Shown: positions 24,586 to 32,790, counted from the stretch's first letter. The stretch: 64,000 nt of DNA from Pelomonas sp. BJYL3 (GCF_027257975.1 NZ_JANZKX010000007.1:124001-188000), one strand, 5' to 3'. Notes: generated by a model not told the origin, from the letters alone. Translations and numbers: made by a program.

Positions 24586-25568
24586 TCGTTCGCCTGGCTC
24601 GCGCGGGGTGGCGGGACCTGGCCGGCGCCGCCAATGCCTGGCTGGACGACTACGCCCCCAGCATGGGCGCGGCTCTGTCCTTCTACACGCTGTTCTCGAT
24701 CACGCCACTGCTGCTGATCGTGATCTCCCTGGCAGGCCTGGTCTTCGGCGCGCAGGCCGCGCGTGCCGCCATCCTCAAGCAGTTCAGCGCCCTGGCCGGG
24801 GCCGACATCGCGCGGCTGCTGGACGCCACGCTCAGCAGCCTGGACCGGCCCGAGGCGGGGCTGCTGGGCCTGGCCCTGGGGGTGCTGAGCCTGCTGGTGG
24901 GCGCGACCACGGTGTTCGGTGAGCTGCAGAACGCGATGGACCGCATCTGGCACCTTTCGCACGAAGGCCGCGGCGGGCTGTGGGCGATCCTGCGCTCGCG
25001 GCTGCGGGCCCTGGGCCTGGTGCTGAGCCTGGGCTTTCTGCTGATCGTCTCGCTGCTGGCCAGCGCGGCGCTGGAGGCCCTGCGCGCGCGCTGGAACCCC
25101 TGGCTGGGCCAGTGGCTGCCGCTCGCCCGGGGCCTGGATTTCGGGCTCAGCTGGCTCCTGGTGAGCGCCATGTTCGGCATGATCTACAAATGGGTGCCGC
25201 AGGTGCGGCTGCGCTGGCGCGATGTGCTGGGCGGCGCGGCGCTGGCGGCCCTGCTGTTCTCGCTGGGCAAGTCCCTGATCGCGCTGTACATCGCGCACAG
25301 CGGCCTGGCCTCGCCCTTCGGCGCCGCGGGCTCCCTGGTGGTGCTGCTGCTGTGGGTGTACTACGCCGCGCTCATCTTCCTGTATGGCGCCGAGTTCAGC
25401 CGCGCGGGGGTGCTTCGCCGGGCGGCGGGGGCGCCCCCTGCTCCGGCCCTTGCTCCGCCTTCTGTCCCGCCGTCTGTCCCGCCGTCTGTACCGCCGTCTG
25501 TACCGCCATCTGCCCCGGCATCTGTACCACCATCTGCCCCGCCCCCGGCACCGGGGCCCCGGGGCTGA
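24582..25568 (+). CDS. YihY/BrkB-family membrane protein with a proline-rich tail
   Basis: A 328-residue membrane protein. The YihY pattern is clear: LDDYAPSMGAALSFYTLFSITPLLLI, FGELQNAMDRIWH, then several hydrophobic helices and GSLVVLLLWVYYAALIFLYGAEFSRA. Once called ribonuclease BN, the family is now viewed as membrane proteins of unknown transport role. From about residue 288 the tail is a repeat of PPSV units (bases 25456-25540), absent from typical members. Its ATG overlaps the antiporter stop (ATGA). Confidence 0.85.
   Translation: MIVRLARAGWRDLAGAANAWLDDYAPSMGAALSFYTLFSITPLLLIVISLAGLVFGAQAARAAILKQFSALAGADIARLLDATLSSLDRPEAGLLGLALGVLSLLVGATTVFGELQNAMDRIWHLSHEGRGGLWAILRSRLRALGLVLSLGFLLIVSLLASAALEALRARWNPWLGQWLPLARGLDFGLSWLLVSAMFGMIYKWVPQVRLRWRDVLGGAALAALLFSLGKSLIALYIAHSGLASPFGAAGSLVVLLLWVYYAALIFLYGAEFSRAGVLRRAAGAPPAPALAPPSVPPSVPPSVPPSVPPSAPASVPPSAPPPAPGPRG
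25456..25540. repeat. 12-base imperfect tandem repeat in the YihY tail
   Basis: Units close to CCGCCGTCTGTC or CCGCCGTCTGTA repeat about seven times and encode PPSV/PPSA in the YihY frame. On the other strand the same units read as QTAVQTAG-like repeats in an open frame (25396-25707) that begins inside the glf stop codon. Confidence 0.7.
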
Positions 25569-25703
25569 CCAGGGTGTCCACCGCGGCGCCCGGGTCTTCC
25601 TCGCCGGCCGCGGAGAGGGACTCGACGCTTGCCTGCGCCGCGGGGCGGGGCGCGCCTGCCGGCGCGGGCCGCCGGGCCGCCTGTTGCCGGTGTTGGCGGC
25701 GCT

Positions 25704-26864
25704 TCATGGCGTTCCGGGCCGCTGCAGCTGCTTGAACTGGCTCAGCGCCTGAGCCACCACCTGGTCCATGTTGTAGTACTTGTAGGTGGCCAGCCGGCCG
25801 ATGAAGGTGACGTCCTTCAGCTGCGCGGCCTCGGCCTCGTAGCGCCGGTACAGGGCGGTGTTCTCGGCCCGGGGCACCGGGTAGTAGGGATCGCCCTGGG
25901 CCTGCGGGTACTCGTAGACCACGGCCGTGGCGGGATGCAGCTGGCCGGTGAGGTGCTTGAACTCGGTGACGCGGGTGTAGGCGTAGTCGTTCGGATAGTT
26001 CAGCGTGGCACAGGGCTGCAGGTGCTCGCGCCCGGCGGGCAGGGGCAGGGTCTGGTGCTCGAAGCGCAGGCTGCGGTAGGGCAGGGCGCCGAAGCACTGA
26101 TCGAAGAACGTGTCGATGGGCCCGGTGTAGATCATGTGGCGCCAGGGCACGCAGTGGACGATGTCGCGGTAGTCGGTGTTGAGCATCAGCCGGATGTTGG
26201 GATGCGCCAGCAGGCAGTCGAAGAGCCGCGCATAGCCGTGCAGGGGCATGGCCTGGTAGGTGTCAGTGAAGTAGCGGCCGTCTCGGTTGCAGCGCACGGG
26301 CACGCGGGCGGTGACGCTGGCATCAAGCTCCGAGGGGTCCAGGTCCCACTGCTTGCGGGTGTAGCCACGGAAGAACTTGTTGTAGAGCTCGCGGCCGATG
26401 CGCGAGACCACCACGTCCTCGGAGGTCCGCACCGCCGGCACCGCCTCGGCCCGCTGCTGGAAGAAGGCCTCGACCTCCTCGCTGCTGAGCTGCAGACCGT
26501 AGAGCCGGTTGATGGTGTCCAGGTTGATGGGCATGGGCAGCAGCTGGCCGTCCACGCTGGCCAGCACGCGGTGCTGGTAGGGGCGCCACCGGGTGAACTG
26601 CGAGAGGTAGGCGAAGACCTCGGCCGAGTTGGTGTGGAAGATGTGCGGTCCGTAGGGATGGACCAGCAGGCCGTCGGCGTTGTAGTGGTCCCAGGCATTG
26701 CCGCCCGCATGCGGCCGGCGGTCCACCACCAGCACGCGCTGGCCGGCCTGGCTGGCCAGCCGCTCCGCCATCACGCTGCCCGCGAAGCCGGCCCCGACGA
26801 TGAGGTAATCGAAGCCCGCTGCGCCGGCGGGTGGCTGAGGGAAGCGCTGTCGGTAGCTTTGCAT
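25704..26864 (-). CDS. glf: UDP-galactopyranose mutase
   Basis: A 386-residue flavoenzyme converting UDP-galactopyranose to UDP-galactofuranose. The FAD-binding motif DYLIVGAGFAGSVMAERL is near residue 18, followed by RPHAGGNAWDHYNADGLLVHPYGPHIFHTN, the substrate-flap region with RKQWDLDPSEL, and the C-terminal YPVPRAENTALYRRYEAEA. Length and motifs are those of bacterial Glf. The ATG at 26864 has no ribosome site and lies within one or two bases of the start predicted from the sigma-54-like site at 26877-26890, which would make the message leaderless. It supplies galactofuranose for a surface glycan. Confidence 0.92.
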   Translation of the reverse strand: MQSYRQRFPQPPAGAAGFDYLIVGAGFAGSVMAERLASQAGQRVLVVDRRPHAGGNAWDHYNADGLLVHPYGPHIFHTNSAEVFAYLSQFTRWRPYQHRVLASVDGQLLPMPINLDTINRLYGLQLSSEEVEAFFQQRAEAVPAVRTSEDVVVSRIGRELYNKFFRGYTRKQWDLDPSELDASVTARVPVRCNRDGRYFTDTYQAMPLHGYARLFDCLLAHPNIRLMLNTDYRDIVHCVPWRHMIYTGPIDTFFDQCFGALPYRSLRFEHQTLPLPAGREHLQPCATLNYPNDYAYTRVTEFKHLTGQLHPATAVVYEYPQAQGDPYYPVPRAENTALYRRYEAEAAQLKDVTFIGRLATYKYYNMDQVVAQALSQFKQLQRPGTP

Positions 26865-26876
26865 GGGGCACTGCAG

Positions 26877-26890
26877 GCAAGCGCGATGCC
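26877..26890 (-). promoter_or_regulatory. Predicted sigma-54 promoter of glf
   Basis: Minus strand GGCATCGCGCTTGC, one mismatch to GGCAC-N5-TTGC. Twelve bases from its GC falls at about 26865, directly at the glf ATG, so either the message is leaderless or the match is fortuitous. Confidence 0.35.
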
Positions 26891-26969
26891 TGAGGGGCAG
26901 GGCTGGCGGGGTCCTTCAGGCGCCCTGCGCCAGAGGCTGGCGGCGCGCGCCAAGCCCCGGTGCCGAGGC

Positions 26970-26983
26970 GGCACGCCATTTGC
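26970..26983 (+). promoter_or_regulatory. Predicted sigma-54 promoter of the DUF883-like gene
   Basis: Plus strand GGCACGCCATTTGC, an exact GGCAC-N5-TTGC. Predicted start near 26995, about 64 bases before the ATG at 27059. Confidence 0.65.
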
Positions 26984-27058
26984 CCCCGGGCCTCACCCCG
27001 TCGGCCGCGGGCCCAGTGCCCGTGGCTCCCTGCACTGCAATTTCACAGGAGGTGACCC

Positions 27059-27511
27059 ATGGCATCGTCCACGTCGAGTTTCCCGTCTTCAGCGCCGTCG
27101 TCTTCCGCGTCGTCTTCACCGTCCGCTTCATCGCCCCCCGGCACGGCCGGCGCGCCGCACGGCAGCGTGTCGGTGGGCGAGGATCTGCTCAGCCCCGGCA
27201 CAGGGCAGGGCCCATCCCGGCATGAGGCCGGCGATCGGGGCGAGCGCCAGGGCCCCGAGGCGCTGGAGCGCTGGGTCGAACGCCTGCATGCCGGCATCGA
27301 CCGGCTGGCCGAGGTCGCCGCGCCGCGCCTGCAGCGCCTGCAGGATGGCGTGAGCGCCACCTGCGGCACCCTGCGGCGCCAGGCCCACCTCGTGCGCGAG
27401 GACGGCGAGGAATGGGCGGAAAGCCTGCGCTGCACCGTGCGCGAACACCCGGTGACTGCGGTGGCCCTGGCCGCCGCCTTCGGCATGCTGCTGGGGCGGC
27501 TGAACCGCTGA
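27059..27511 (+). CDS. ElaB/YqjD (DUF883)-like protein
   Basis: A 150-residue protein. The first 60 residues are Ser/Pro/Gly-rich and disordered; the second half is an amphipathic helix (ALERWVERLHAGIDRLAEVA ... VREDGEEWAESLRCTVREHP) ending in a short membrane anchor TAVALAAAFGMLLGRLNR. This C-terminal anchor with GXLLGR ending is the hallmark of ElaB/YqjD proteins, which tie ribosomes or other partners to the inner membrane in stationary phase in E. coli. AGGAGGTGA before the ATG is one of the strongest ribosome sites here. A perfect sigma-54 site lies upstream. Confidence 0.75.
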   Translation: MASSTSSFPSSAPSSSASSSPSASSPPGTAGAPHGSVSVGEDLLSPGTGQGPSRHEAGDRGERQGPEALERWVERLHAGIDRLAEVAAPRLQRLQDGVSATCGTLRRQAHLVREDGEEWAESLRCTVREHPVTAVALAAAFGMLLGRLNR

Positions 27512-27643
27512 GCCGGCGGGGCCTTGAAGAGAGGCCTTGAAGCTGCATTGAAGCGCCCAGGCCGCCCCGCGCGGGCTGCCCGGGCATCTTTCGTCGGGCG
27601 GCGAGCCCTCGGCAGCAGGTGCCTCGGCGCCTGCTGCCTCGTT

Positions 27644-28261
27644 CTAGGCCTCGCCGGACGAGGCCATGGCCTCCTCGTCATCACCGGTGCCGTCCCCGGC
27701 CTGGCGACCCCGCGCGCCCCGCGGGTCTCCCTGGTCCGGCGACTCGCCCTTGAGTTCGGCGCGCCGCGCCTTGAAATCCCGTGCCAGCCCCAGCCAGTCC
27801 AGCTTGGCCTTCATGAGCTGAGGGAACATGTCGCGCTCTTCCTCCTTCACATGGTGCAGGGTGTACTCGCACAGCACGGTGAAGCGCGCCTGCTGCTGGG
27901 CCTCCTGGGCCTCGTCCTCGGGGTCGAGCTCGCGCAGCTGGCCGATCAGGAGGTGCAGCATCTCGTGCTCCACCTCGGCCTCGTCGATCTGGCTGCAGTC
28001 GGCCAGCTCCTCCTTCGCGGCGGGATAGAGCAGCTCTTCCTCGAGCCGGGCATGCACGCTCAGCTCGTCAAGAATCAGCTGCACCAGTTCCTGGCGGGTC
28101 TCGGCGTCTTCCTGGGCATCCAGCCGGCGGTACTTGCTGTAGGCCTTCTTGACGCGCTGGTGGTCGTCCTTCAGCTCGGTGAGCAGCTCGTTGCGCGCCT
28201 TCGAGGCCGGGCGGCCGGACTTGCGAGCGGTGCGACTGGATACGGATTGCGGTGTGGGCAT
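27644..28261 (-). CDS. Hemerythrin-domain protein
   Basis: A 205-residue protein with one hemerythrin HHE domain. Iron-binding residues are visible as LLTELKDDHQRVKKAY, ILDELSVHARLEEELLYP, EAEVEHEMLHLLIGQL and LCEYTLHHVKEEERDMFPQL. Such proteins bind a non-haem di-iron centre and respond to oxygen, nitric oxide or peroxide. A lysine-rich lead and an acidic tail flank the domain. GGAGG precedes the ATG at 28261. A GGCAT-type sigma-54 site lies 33 bases upstream. Confidence 0.88.
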   Translation of the reverse strand: MPTPQSVSSRTARKSGRPASKARNELLTELKDDHQRVKKAYSKYRRLDAQEDAETRQELVQLILDELSVHARLEEELLYPAAKEELADCSQIDEAEVEHEMLHLLIGQLRELDPEDEAQEAQQQARFTVLCEYTLHHVKEEERDMFPQLMKAKLDWLGLARDFKARRAELKGESPDQGDPRGARGRQAGDGTGDDEEAMASSGEA

Positions 28262-28293
28262 AGGGCCTCCGGGGACAGGGTGGCGCCATGCAG

Positions 28294-28307
28294 GCAATCG
28301 CCATGCC
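28294..28307 (-). promoter_or_regulatory. Predicted sigma-54 promoter of the hemerythrin gene
   Basis: Minus strand GGCATGGCGATTGC, one mismatch to GGCAC-N5-TTGC. Predicted start near 28282, about 21 bases before the ATG. Confidence 0.45.
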
Positions 28308-28362
28308 GGGATGCCGGGGGCGGCCTGGCATGGGTGGCGGCCTGCGCCGGGGCCTCCTGCTG

Positions 28363-28376
28363 GGCCCGGCGCTTGC
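28363..28376 (+). promoter_or_regulatory. Predicted sigma-54 promoter of the YflT-like gene
   Basis: Plus strand GGCCCGGCGCTTGC, one mismatch (GGCCC for GGCAC). Predicted start near 28388, about 75 bases before the ATG at 28463. Confidence 0.45.
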
Positions 28377-28462
28377 CGGGAGGGGAACGGTCCCGCCCGT
28401 TGATCGCGCGGGTCGCACACCCCCGCCGGGCCTTCGGGCTCGCATCCAAGGAGATACGCACC

Positions 28463-28990
28463 ATGGCAGACCCCACCCTTCCTCATGTCACCGCGCTGTT
28501 CCCCGACCGCGAGAGCGCCGAGCGCGCCTACCAGCAGGTCATGGACCACGGCTACCGCCGTGAAGACGTCAGCGTGCTGATGTCCGACGAGACACGCCAC
28601 CGCCACTTCACCACCGCGGGCGGGCAGACCACCGAGCTCGGCACCAAGGCGGCCGAGGGCACGGGCGTGGGAGCCAGCATCGGCGGTGCGCTGGGTGCCA
28701 TCGCTGCCGCCATCGCCGCGGCCGGCACCACCCTGGCCATCCCCGGACTCGGCCTGGTGATCGCCGGGCCGCTGGCCGCCGCGCTGGCCGGCGCGGGCCT
28801 GGGCGGCACGGCGGGCGGCCTGGTGGGCGCGCTGATCGGCTGGAGCATTCCGGAGGAGCGCGTCAAGGCCTACGAGTCCGGCCTGCGCGAGGGGGGCATT
28901 CTGCTGAGCCTCAAGCCCCGCAGCGAGGAGGACGCGCGCTACGTCGAGGCGCAGTGGAAGGCCCAGCAGGGCCGGCACGCGGCGATCTGA
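28463..28990 (+). CDS. YflT-like general-stress protein with glycine zipper
   Basis: A 175-residue protein. The N-terminal third (HVTALFPDRESAERAYQQVM, then YRREDVSVLMSDETR) is the heat-induced YflT/17M-type domain; a long Gly/Ala-rich hydrophobic block follows (GASIGGALGAIAAAIAAAG, LGLVIAGPLAAALAGAGLGG) that can insert in membranes, and the C-terminus EERVKAYESGLREGGILLSL closes the first domain. Proteins of this layout are common in stress regions of beta- and alphaproteobacteria; activity is unknown. AAGGAG precedes the ATG. Confidence 0.75.
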   Translation: MADPTLPHVTALFPDRESAERAYQQVMDHGYRREDVSVLMSDETRHRHFTTAGGQTTELGTKAAEGTGVGASIGGALGAIAAAIAAAGTTLAIPGLGLVIAGPLAAALAGAGLGGTAGGLVGALIGWSIPEERVKAYESGLREGGILLSLKPRSEEDARYVEAQWKAQQGRHAAI

Positions 28991-29032
28991 GCCCGCCACA
29001 AGCGAGCCTCCCTGGCAGCCTCTCTTGCCGGG

Positions 29033-29539
29033 TCAGGGGAGGCTCACGGCGGGGTCAGGCCTTGCCTGCGCCGGCCGCTCACCGGCGCGGGCGGCCTGCG
29101 GTCCACGCTCCGGCCGCTCCGGCCGGCCCGGCATCGAGATGGAACGCAGCGTGGCCTCCACGCCGGCCGGGTCCCGCACCGCGAAGTCGCCCAGCGAGAT
29201 GACGCCCACCAGGCGCTGGGCCTGGTCCAGCACCATCAGGCGGCGGATCTGCACCCGGGCCATCTCGGTGAGCACCTCGCCCACGTCGGAATCGCCGGTG
29301 CAGGCGTGGACCTTGTCGCTCATCACCTCGCCCACACGGGTCTCGGTGGGGTCCTGGCCCACGGCCACGGCGCGCACGGCGATGTCGCGGTCGGTGATGA
29401 TGCCCAGCAGCTGCCCGTTCTCGCAGACCGGCAGGGCGCCGACGTTGAACTCGTCCATCAGCTGCGCGGCGCGCTGCAGGGTCTCACGTGGGGCGATGGT
29501 GATGGGATCCGTCGTCATGATCTCGGCGGCTTGGGTCAT
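29033..29539 (-). CDS. CBS-domain pair protein
   Basis: A 168-residue protein with two CBS domains over residues 1-128 (AAEIMTTDPITIAPRETLQR ... GALPVCENGQLLGIITDRDI; then VGEVMSDKVHACTGDSDVG ... RRLMVLDQAQRLVGVISLGD), related to the CBS protein at 8384-8908, and a disordered Arg/Pro tail. AGGAGG precedes the ATG at 29539. It probably senses adenine nucleotides or NAD. It diverges from the ABC-receiver fusion gene, and a perfect sigma-54 site lies 32 bases upstream. Confidence 0.88.
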   Translation of the reverse strand: MTQAAEIMTTDPITIAPRETLQRAAQLMDEFNVGALPVCENGQLLGIITDRDIAVRAVAVGQDPTETRVGEVMSDKVHACTGDSDVGEVLTEMARVQIRRLMVLDQAQRLVGVISLGDFAVRDPAGVEATLRSISMPGRPERPERGPQAARAGERPAQARPDPAVSLP

Positions 29540-29570
29540 GGGTCCTCCTGGGCTGGGATGAGCCCAGGCA

Positions 29571-29584
29571 GCAAGCACCGTGCC
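29571..29584 (-). promoter_or_regulatory. Predicted sigma-54 promoter of the second CBS gene
   Basis: Minus strand GGCACGGTGCTTGC, an exact GGCAC-N5-TTGC. Predicted start near 29559, about 20 bases before the ATG at 29539. Confidence 0.65.
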
Positions 29585-29595
29585 CGGACCCATCT

Positions 29596-29639
29596 GGCGA
29601 CACATGGGCGACACATGGGCGACACATGGGCGACACATG
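29596..29639 (+). repeat. Four 11-base direct repeats in a divergent promoter region
   Basis: GGCGACACATG occurs four times with an exact 11-base period, about one DNA turn. The array lies 12 bases beyond the sigma-54 site of the CBS gene and 40 bases before that of the ABC fusion. In-phase repeats next to sigma-54 promoters suit a protein-binding site, but slippage of a short unit would look the same. Confidence 0.7.
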
Positions 29640-29678
29640 CGCAGCGCATTTTTCTGCACTTCTTGCCGCGCGGGCGCG

Positions 29679-29692
29679 GGCATGTCGATTGC
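29679..29692 (+). promoter_or_regulatory. Predicted sigma-54 promoter of the ABC-receiver fusion gene
   Basis: Plus strand GGCATGTCGATTGC, one mismatch to GGCAC-N5-TTGC. Predicted start near 29704, at the ATG at 29705; with translation from the ATG at 29741 the leader would be about 37 bases. Confidence 0.4.
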
Positions 29693-29704
29693 GTCCGCGC
29701 GCCG

Positions 29705-32386
29705 ATGGATGCGCACCCCGCCCACCCCCTGGCCCGCCGGATGCTGCCCGAGCTCTGGCGCGTGCTGCGGCCCTGGCGCGGGCGCGTGCTGCTGGCGCTG
29801 GCCCTGCTGCTGCTGTCCCGGCTCGCCGCGGTGGGGGTGCCGGGTCTGCTGAAGGCGGTGGTGGACGCGCTGACGCCGGGCTTCACGCCTGCGGGCGCGC
29901 TGGCCCTGCCGGCCTGGCTGCTGCTGGCCTACGCGCTGCTGCGCTATGCCTCCACCCTGTTCACCGAGCTGCGCGACCTGGTCTTCGCCCGCGTGGGCAA
30001 GCAGGTGCTGGGGGACTATGCCGAGCGCGTCTTCGCCCACCTGCTGGCCCTGAGCCCGCGCTTCCATGCGCGGCGCCAGACGGGCAGCCTGCTGCGGGAG
30101 GTGGAGCGCGGCACCGACGGCCTGGGCTATCTGCTGGGCGCGGGGCTCTTCACCGTGCTGCCGACGGCGGTCGAGTTCCTGGCGGTGCTGGGCGTGCTGG
30201 GCTTCAACTACGGCAGCCGCTACCTGCTGGTCATCGTCGCCACGCTGATGGGCTATGTGAGCTGGACGACCTGGAAGACCCGGGCCCGCGTCGAAAGCCA
30301 GCGCGAGATGAACCGCCATGACAGCCGCGCCCACGACCTGCTGGTGGACACCCTGCTGAACCACGAGGCCGTCCGCGCGCATGGGCGCGAGGCCGGCGAG
30401 CGCGCGCGCTACCGGCAGGTGCTCACGCAGTGGGTGGATGGCGCGGTGCGCAGCCAGCGGCGCCTCACCGCCCTGCACCTGGGGCAGGGCGCGGTGATCG
30501 CCCTGGGCGTGGGCGCGGCCATGCTGCTGGCGGGGCGCGACACCCTGGCCGGGCGCATGAGCATCGGGGACCTGGTCCTCGTCAACGCCTATCTGATCCA
30601 GGTCTTCCTGCCGCTCAATACCCTGGGCTTCGTCTTCCGCGAGACGCGGGACGCCCTGCTCAATGCCGAACAGCTCTTCGCCCTGCTGCGCCAGGAGGTC
30701 GAGATCCGCGACAGCCCGCAGGCCCGCCCGCTGCGCCTGCAGGACACCACGCTGCGCTTCGAGCACGTCGACTTCGGCTACGAGCCGCAGCGCCAGGTGG
30801 TGCATGAGCTTTCGCTGGAGATCCCGCACGGCCAGCGCTTCGCCGTGGTCGGCAGCAGCGGTTCCGGCAAGTCCACGCTGGCACGGCTGCTGATGCGCCT
30901 GTACGAGCCGGACGCGGGCCGCATCAGCATTGGCGGGCAGGGCCTGCAGGAGGTGACGCTGCAGAGCCTGCGCGACGCCATCGGCCTGGTGCCGCAGGAG
31001 CCGCTGCTCTTCAATGACAGCATCGCCTACAACATCGCCTACGGCCGGCCCGAGGCCAGCCGCGCGGAGGTGGAGGCCGCCGCCCGTGCGGCGCAGGCGG
31101 ACGCCTTCATCCAGCTCCTGCCCGAGGGCTACGAGACGGTGGTGGGCGAGCGCGGGGCGCGGCTCTCGGGCGGGGAGCGCCAGCGCATCGCCATCGCCCG
31201 TGCGCTGCTGAAGAACCCGCCCATCATGGTGCTGGACGAGGCCACCTCGGCCCTGGACACCCGCTCCGAGCGCGCCATCCAGGCCGCACTGGACCAGGCG
31301 GCCCGGCAGCGCACGGCGCTGATCATCGCCCACCGCCTGTCCACCGTCGTGGACGCCGACCAGATCGTGGTGATGGACCGTGGCCGCATCGTCGAGCAGG
31401 GCCGCCATGCCGCTTTGCTGGAGCGCGGCGGGCTCTACGCCCAGCTGTGGACCCTGCAGCGCCAGGAGGAGCAGGCGCAGACCCTGGCTCGGCGGCTGAG
31501 CCAGCATCCGGTGAATCTGGCGGGGCTGCTGATCCTGGCGCTGGACAGCCTGCACGGTCAGCTCGACGCCCAGCGCACGGAGCTCTTCACCAGCATCGAC
31601 ATGAGCGTGGCCCGCGTGATGGGCGATGCCAGCCAGATGGCGCGCATCGTGCAGCTGGTCTGCGAGCTGGCCCTGCAGGCCGCGGCGGGCGGGCGCATGG
31701 AGGCCCGCCTTTCGCGCGAGGCCCTCAGCAGCCGGCTGGCGCTGACCAGCCATGGCCGGCCCGAGTCTCACGAGGCGCCGGACACCCTGGAGCTGCGCAC
31801 CCTGGTGGACGAGGCCGGCGGGCGCCTGCTGCTGCAGCGCGACTCGCCGTCCGACCTCAGCGTGCAGGTGGCCTTCGCGCTGCCGGTGCTGGCGGCAGAC
31901 GCGGCGCGCCCCCGGGTGGCGGCGACCGCGGAGCCGTCGACGCCCGAGGCCTCCCTGGTCCTGGGCGCCGGGCCGGGCCTGCAAGGCATGCGCCTGATGT
32001 GCATCGACGACGACGAGGACGCCCTGGCCTCGCTGGCGGCGTTGCTGGAAGGCGAGGGCGCCCAGGTGGAGGCGGTGGGCAGCGGGCCGGAGGCCCTGCA
32101 GCGCCTGAGCGCCCGCGACAGCGCGCACTGGCCCGATGCGCTGATCTGCGACATCGTGCTGGGCCAGGAGGACGGCCATGCCGTGGCCCGCAGCATCCGC
32201 AGCCTGGAGGCGCAGCGGGACACGCCGCTGGCCCGGCGCCTGCCCGCGGTGGCCCTTACCGGCATGGCCCAGCCCGAGGACCGCCTGCGCGCGCTGGCCG
32301 CCGGCTTCCAGCGCCACCTGGCCAAGCCGGTGATGCCCCAGGAGCTGCTGCGGGTGCTGCGCCAGCTGGTGCGACCGCAGGCCTGA
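29705..32386 (+). CDS. ABC exporter fused to a decayed kinase ATPase domain and a receiver domain
   Basis: An 893-residue chain. Residues 1 to about 330 are an Atm1/MsbA-like exporter membrane domain (six helices), followed by an intact nucleotide-binding domain: Walker [12 protein letters not shown] near 382-391, LSGGERQR near 487, Walker [13 protein letters not shown] near 509 and IIAHRLS near 539. From about 597 to 732 the chain looks like a histidine-kinase ATPase module without its N-box ([20 protein letters not shown] ... [20 protein letters not shown], then [20 protein letters not shown]). Residues 759-891 form an intact receiver: acidic MCIDDDED, phosphoacceptor D816 in [11 protein letters not shown], Thr in ALTGMA and Lys in LAKPV. 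Start at 29705 or 29741. Confidence 0.85.
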   Translation: MDAHPAHPLARRMLPELWRVLRPWRGRVLLALALLLLSRLAAVGVPGLLKAVVDALTPGFTPAGALALPAWLLLAYALLRYASTLFTELRDLVFARVGKQVLGDYAERVFAHLLALSPRFHARRQTGSLLREVERGTDGLGYLLGAGLFTVLPTAVEFLAVLGVLGFNYGSRYLLVIVATLMGYVSWTTWKTRARVESQREMNRHDSRAHDLLVDTLLNHEAVRAHGREAGERARYRQVLTQWVDGAVRSQRRLTALHLGQGAVIALGVGAAMLLAGRDTLAGRMSIGDLVLVNAYLIQVFLPLNTLGFVFRETRDALLNAEQLFALLRQEVEIRDSPQARPLRLQDTTLRFEHVDFGYEPQRQVVHELSLEIPHGQRFAVVGSSGSGKSTLARLLMRLYEPDAGRISIGGQGLQEVTLQSLRDAIGLVPQEPLLFNDSIAYNIAYGRPEASRAEVEAAARAAQADAFIQLLPEGYETVVGERGARLSGGERQRIAIARALLKNPPIMVLDEATSALDTRSERAIQAALDQAARQRTALIIAHRLSTVVDADQIVVMDRGRIVEQGRHAALLERGGLYAQLWTLQRQEEQAQTLARRLSQHPVNLAGLLILALDSLHGQLDAQRTELFTSIDMSVARVMGDASQMARIVQLVCELALQAAAGGRMEARLSREALSSRLALTSHGRPESHEAPDTLELRTLVDEAGGRLLLQRDSPSDLSVQVAFALPVLAADAARPRVAATAEPSTPEASLVLGAGPGLQGMRLMCIDDDEDALASLAALLEGEGAQVEAVGSGPEALQRLSARDSAHWPDALICDIVLGQEDGHAVARSIRSLEAQRDTPLARRLPAVALTGMAQPEDRLRALAAGFQRHLAKPVMPQELLRVLRQLVRPQA

Positions 32387-32417
32387 GCGGCGGCCGGCCG
32401 GGCGGGGCCTGGAGCCA

Positions 32418-32431
32418 GGCACGCCGTGTGC
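32418..32431 (+). promoter_or_regulatory. Predicted sigma-54 promoter of the DUF2789 gene
   Basis: Plus strand GGCACGCCGTGTGC: exact GGCAC, one mismatch in the -12 box (GTGC). Predicted start near 32443, about 79 bases before the ATG at 32522. This is the rightmost such site found. Confidence 0.4.
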
Positions 32432-32521
32432 CCCACCCCCTCCGGGCAGCGCCGTCGCCGCGGAAGGCCCGGCTTTTCAGGCGGCAGGCCTGCCACTGCA
32501 GCGCACACGGAGACCTCGCCC

Positions 32522-32779
32522 ATGAACCTGATGAACCACCGCTTCTCGGACCTGTTCGCCCAGCTGGGCCTGCCGGATCATCCGGAGGAGATCCGGCATT
32601 TCATCTGGCAGCACTCGCCCCTGGACCCGGCCCTGCGCATCGACGAGGCGCCGTTCTGGACGCCCGCCCAGGCCCGGCTCCTGCGCGAGGAGCTCTCGGC
32701 CAACGCCGACTGGGCGCAGCTGGTGGACCAGCTCAGCAACGCCCTGCGCGTGGCCTACGTGCGTGACGACAGCGAGTGA
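32522..32779 (+). CDS. DUF2789 protein
   Basis: An 85-residue soluble protein matching DUF2789 over its whole length: HRFSDLFAQLGLPDHPEEIR, HFIWQHSPLDPALRIDEAPF and WTPAQARLLREELSANADWA followed by QLVDQLSNALR. Function is unknown. GGAG precedes the ATG. It converges with the PAS-LuxR regulator gene 11 bases away and marks the right end of the sigma-54-type region. Confidence 0.85.
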   Translation: MNLMNHRFSDLFAQLGLPDHPEEIRHFIWQHSPLDPALRIDEAPFWTPAQARLLREELSANADWAQLVDQLSNALRVAYVRDDSE

Positions 32780-32790
32780 GGCCGCCCGCC

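Noticed and set aside
29004-29045. GAGCCTCCC inverted repeat at the end of the YflT-like and CBS genes
   Set aside because: Large loop and no T tract; it may help end both transcripts but I could not support it as a terminator.
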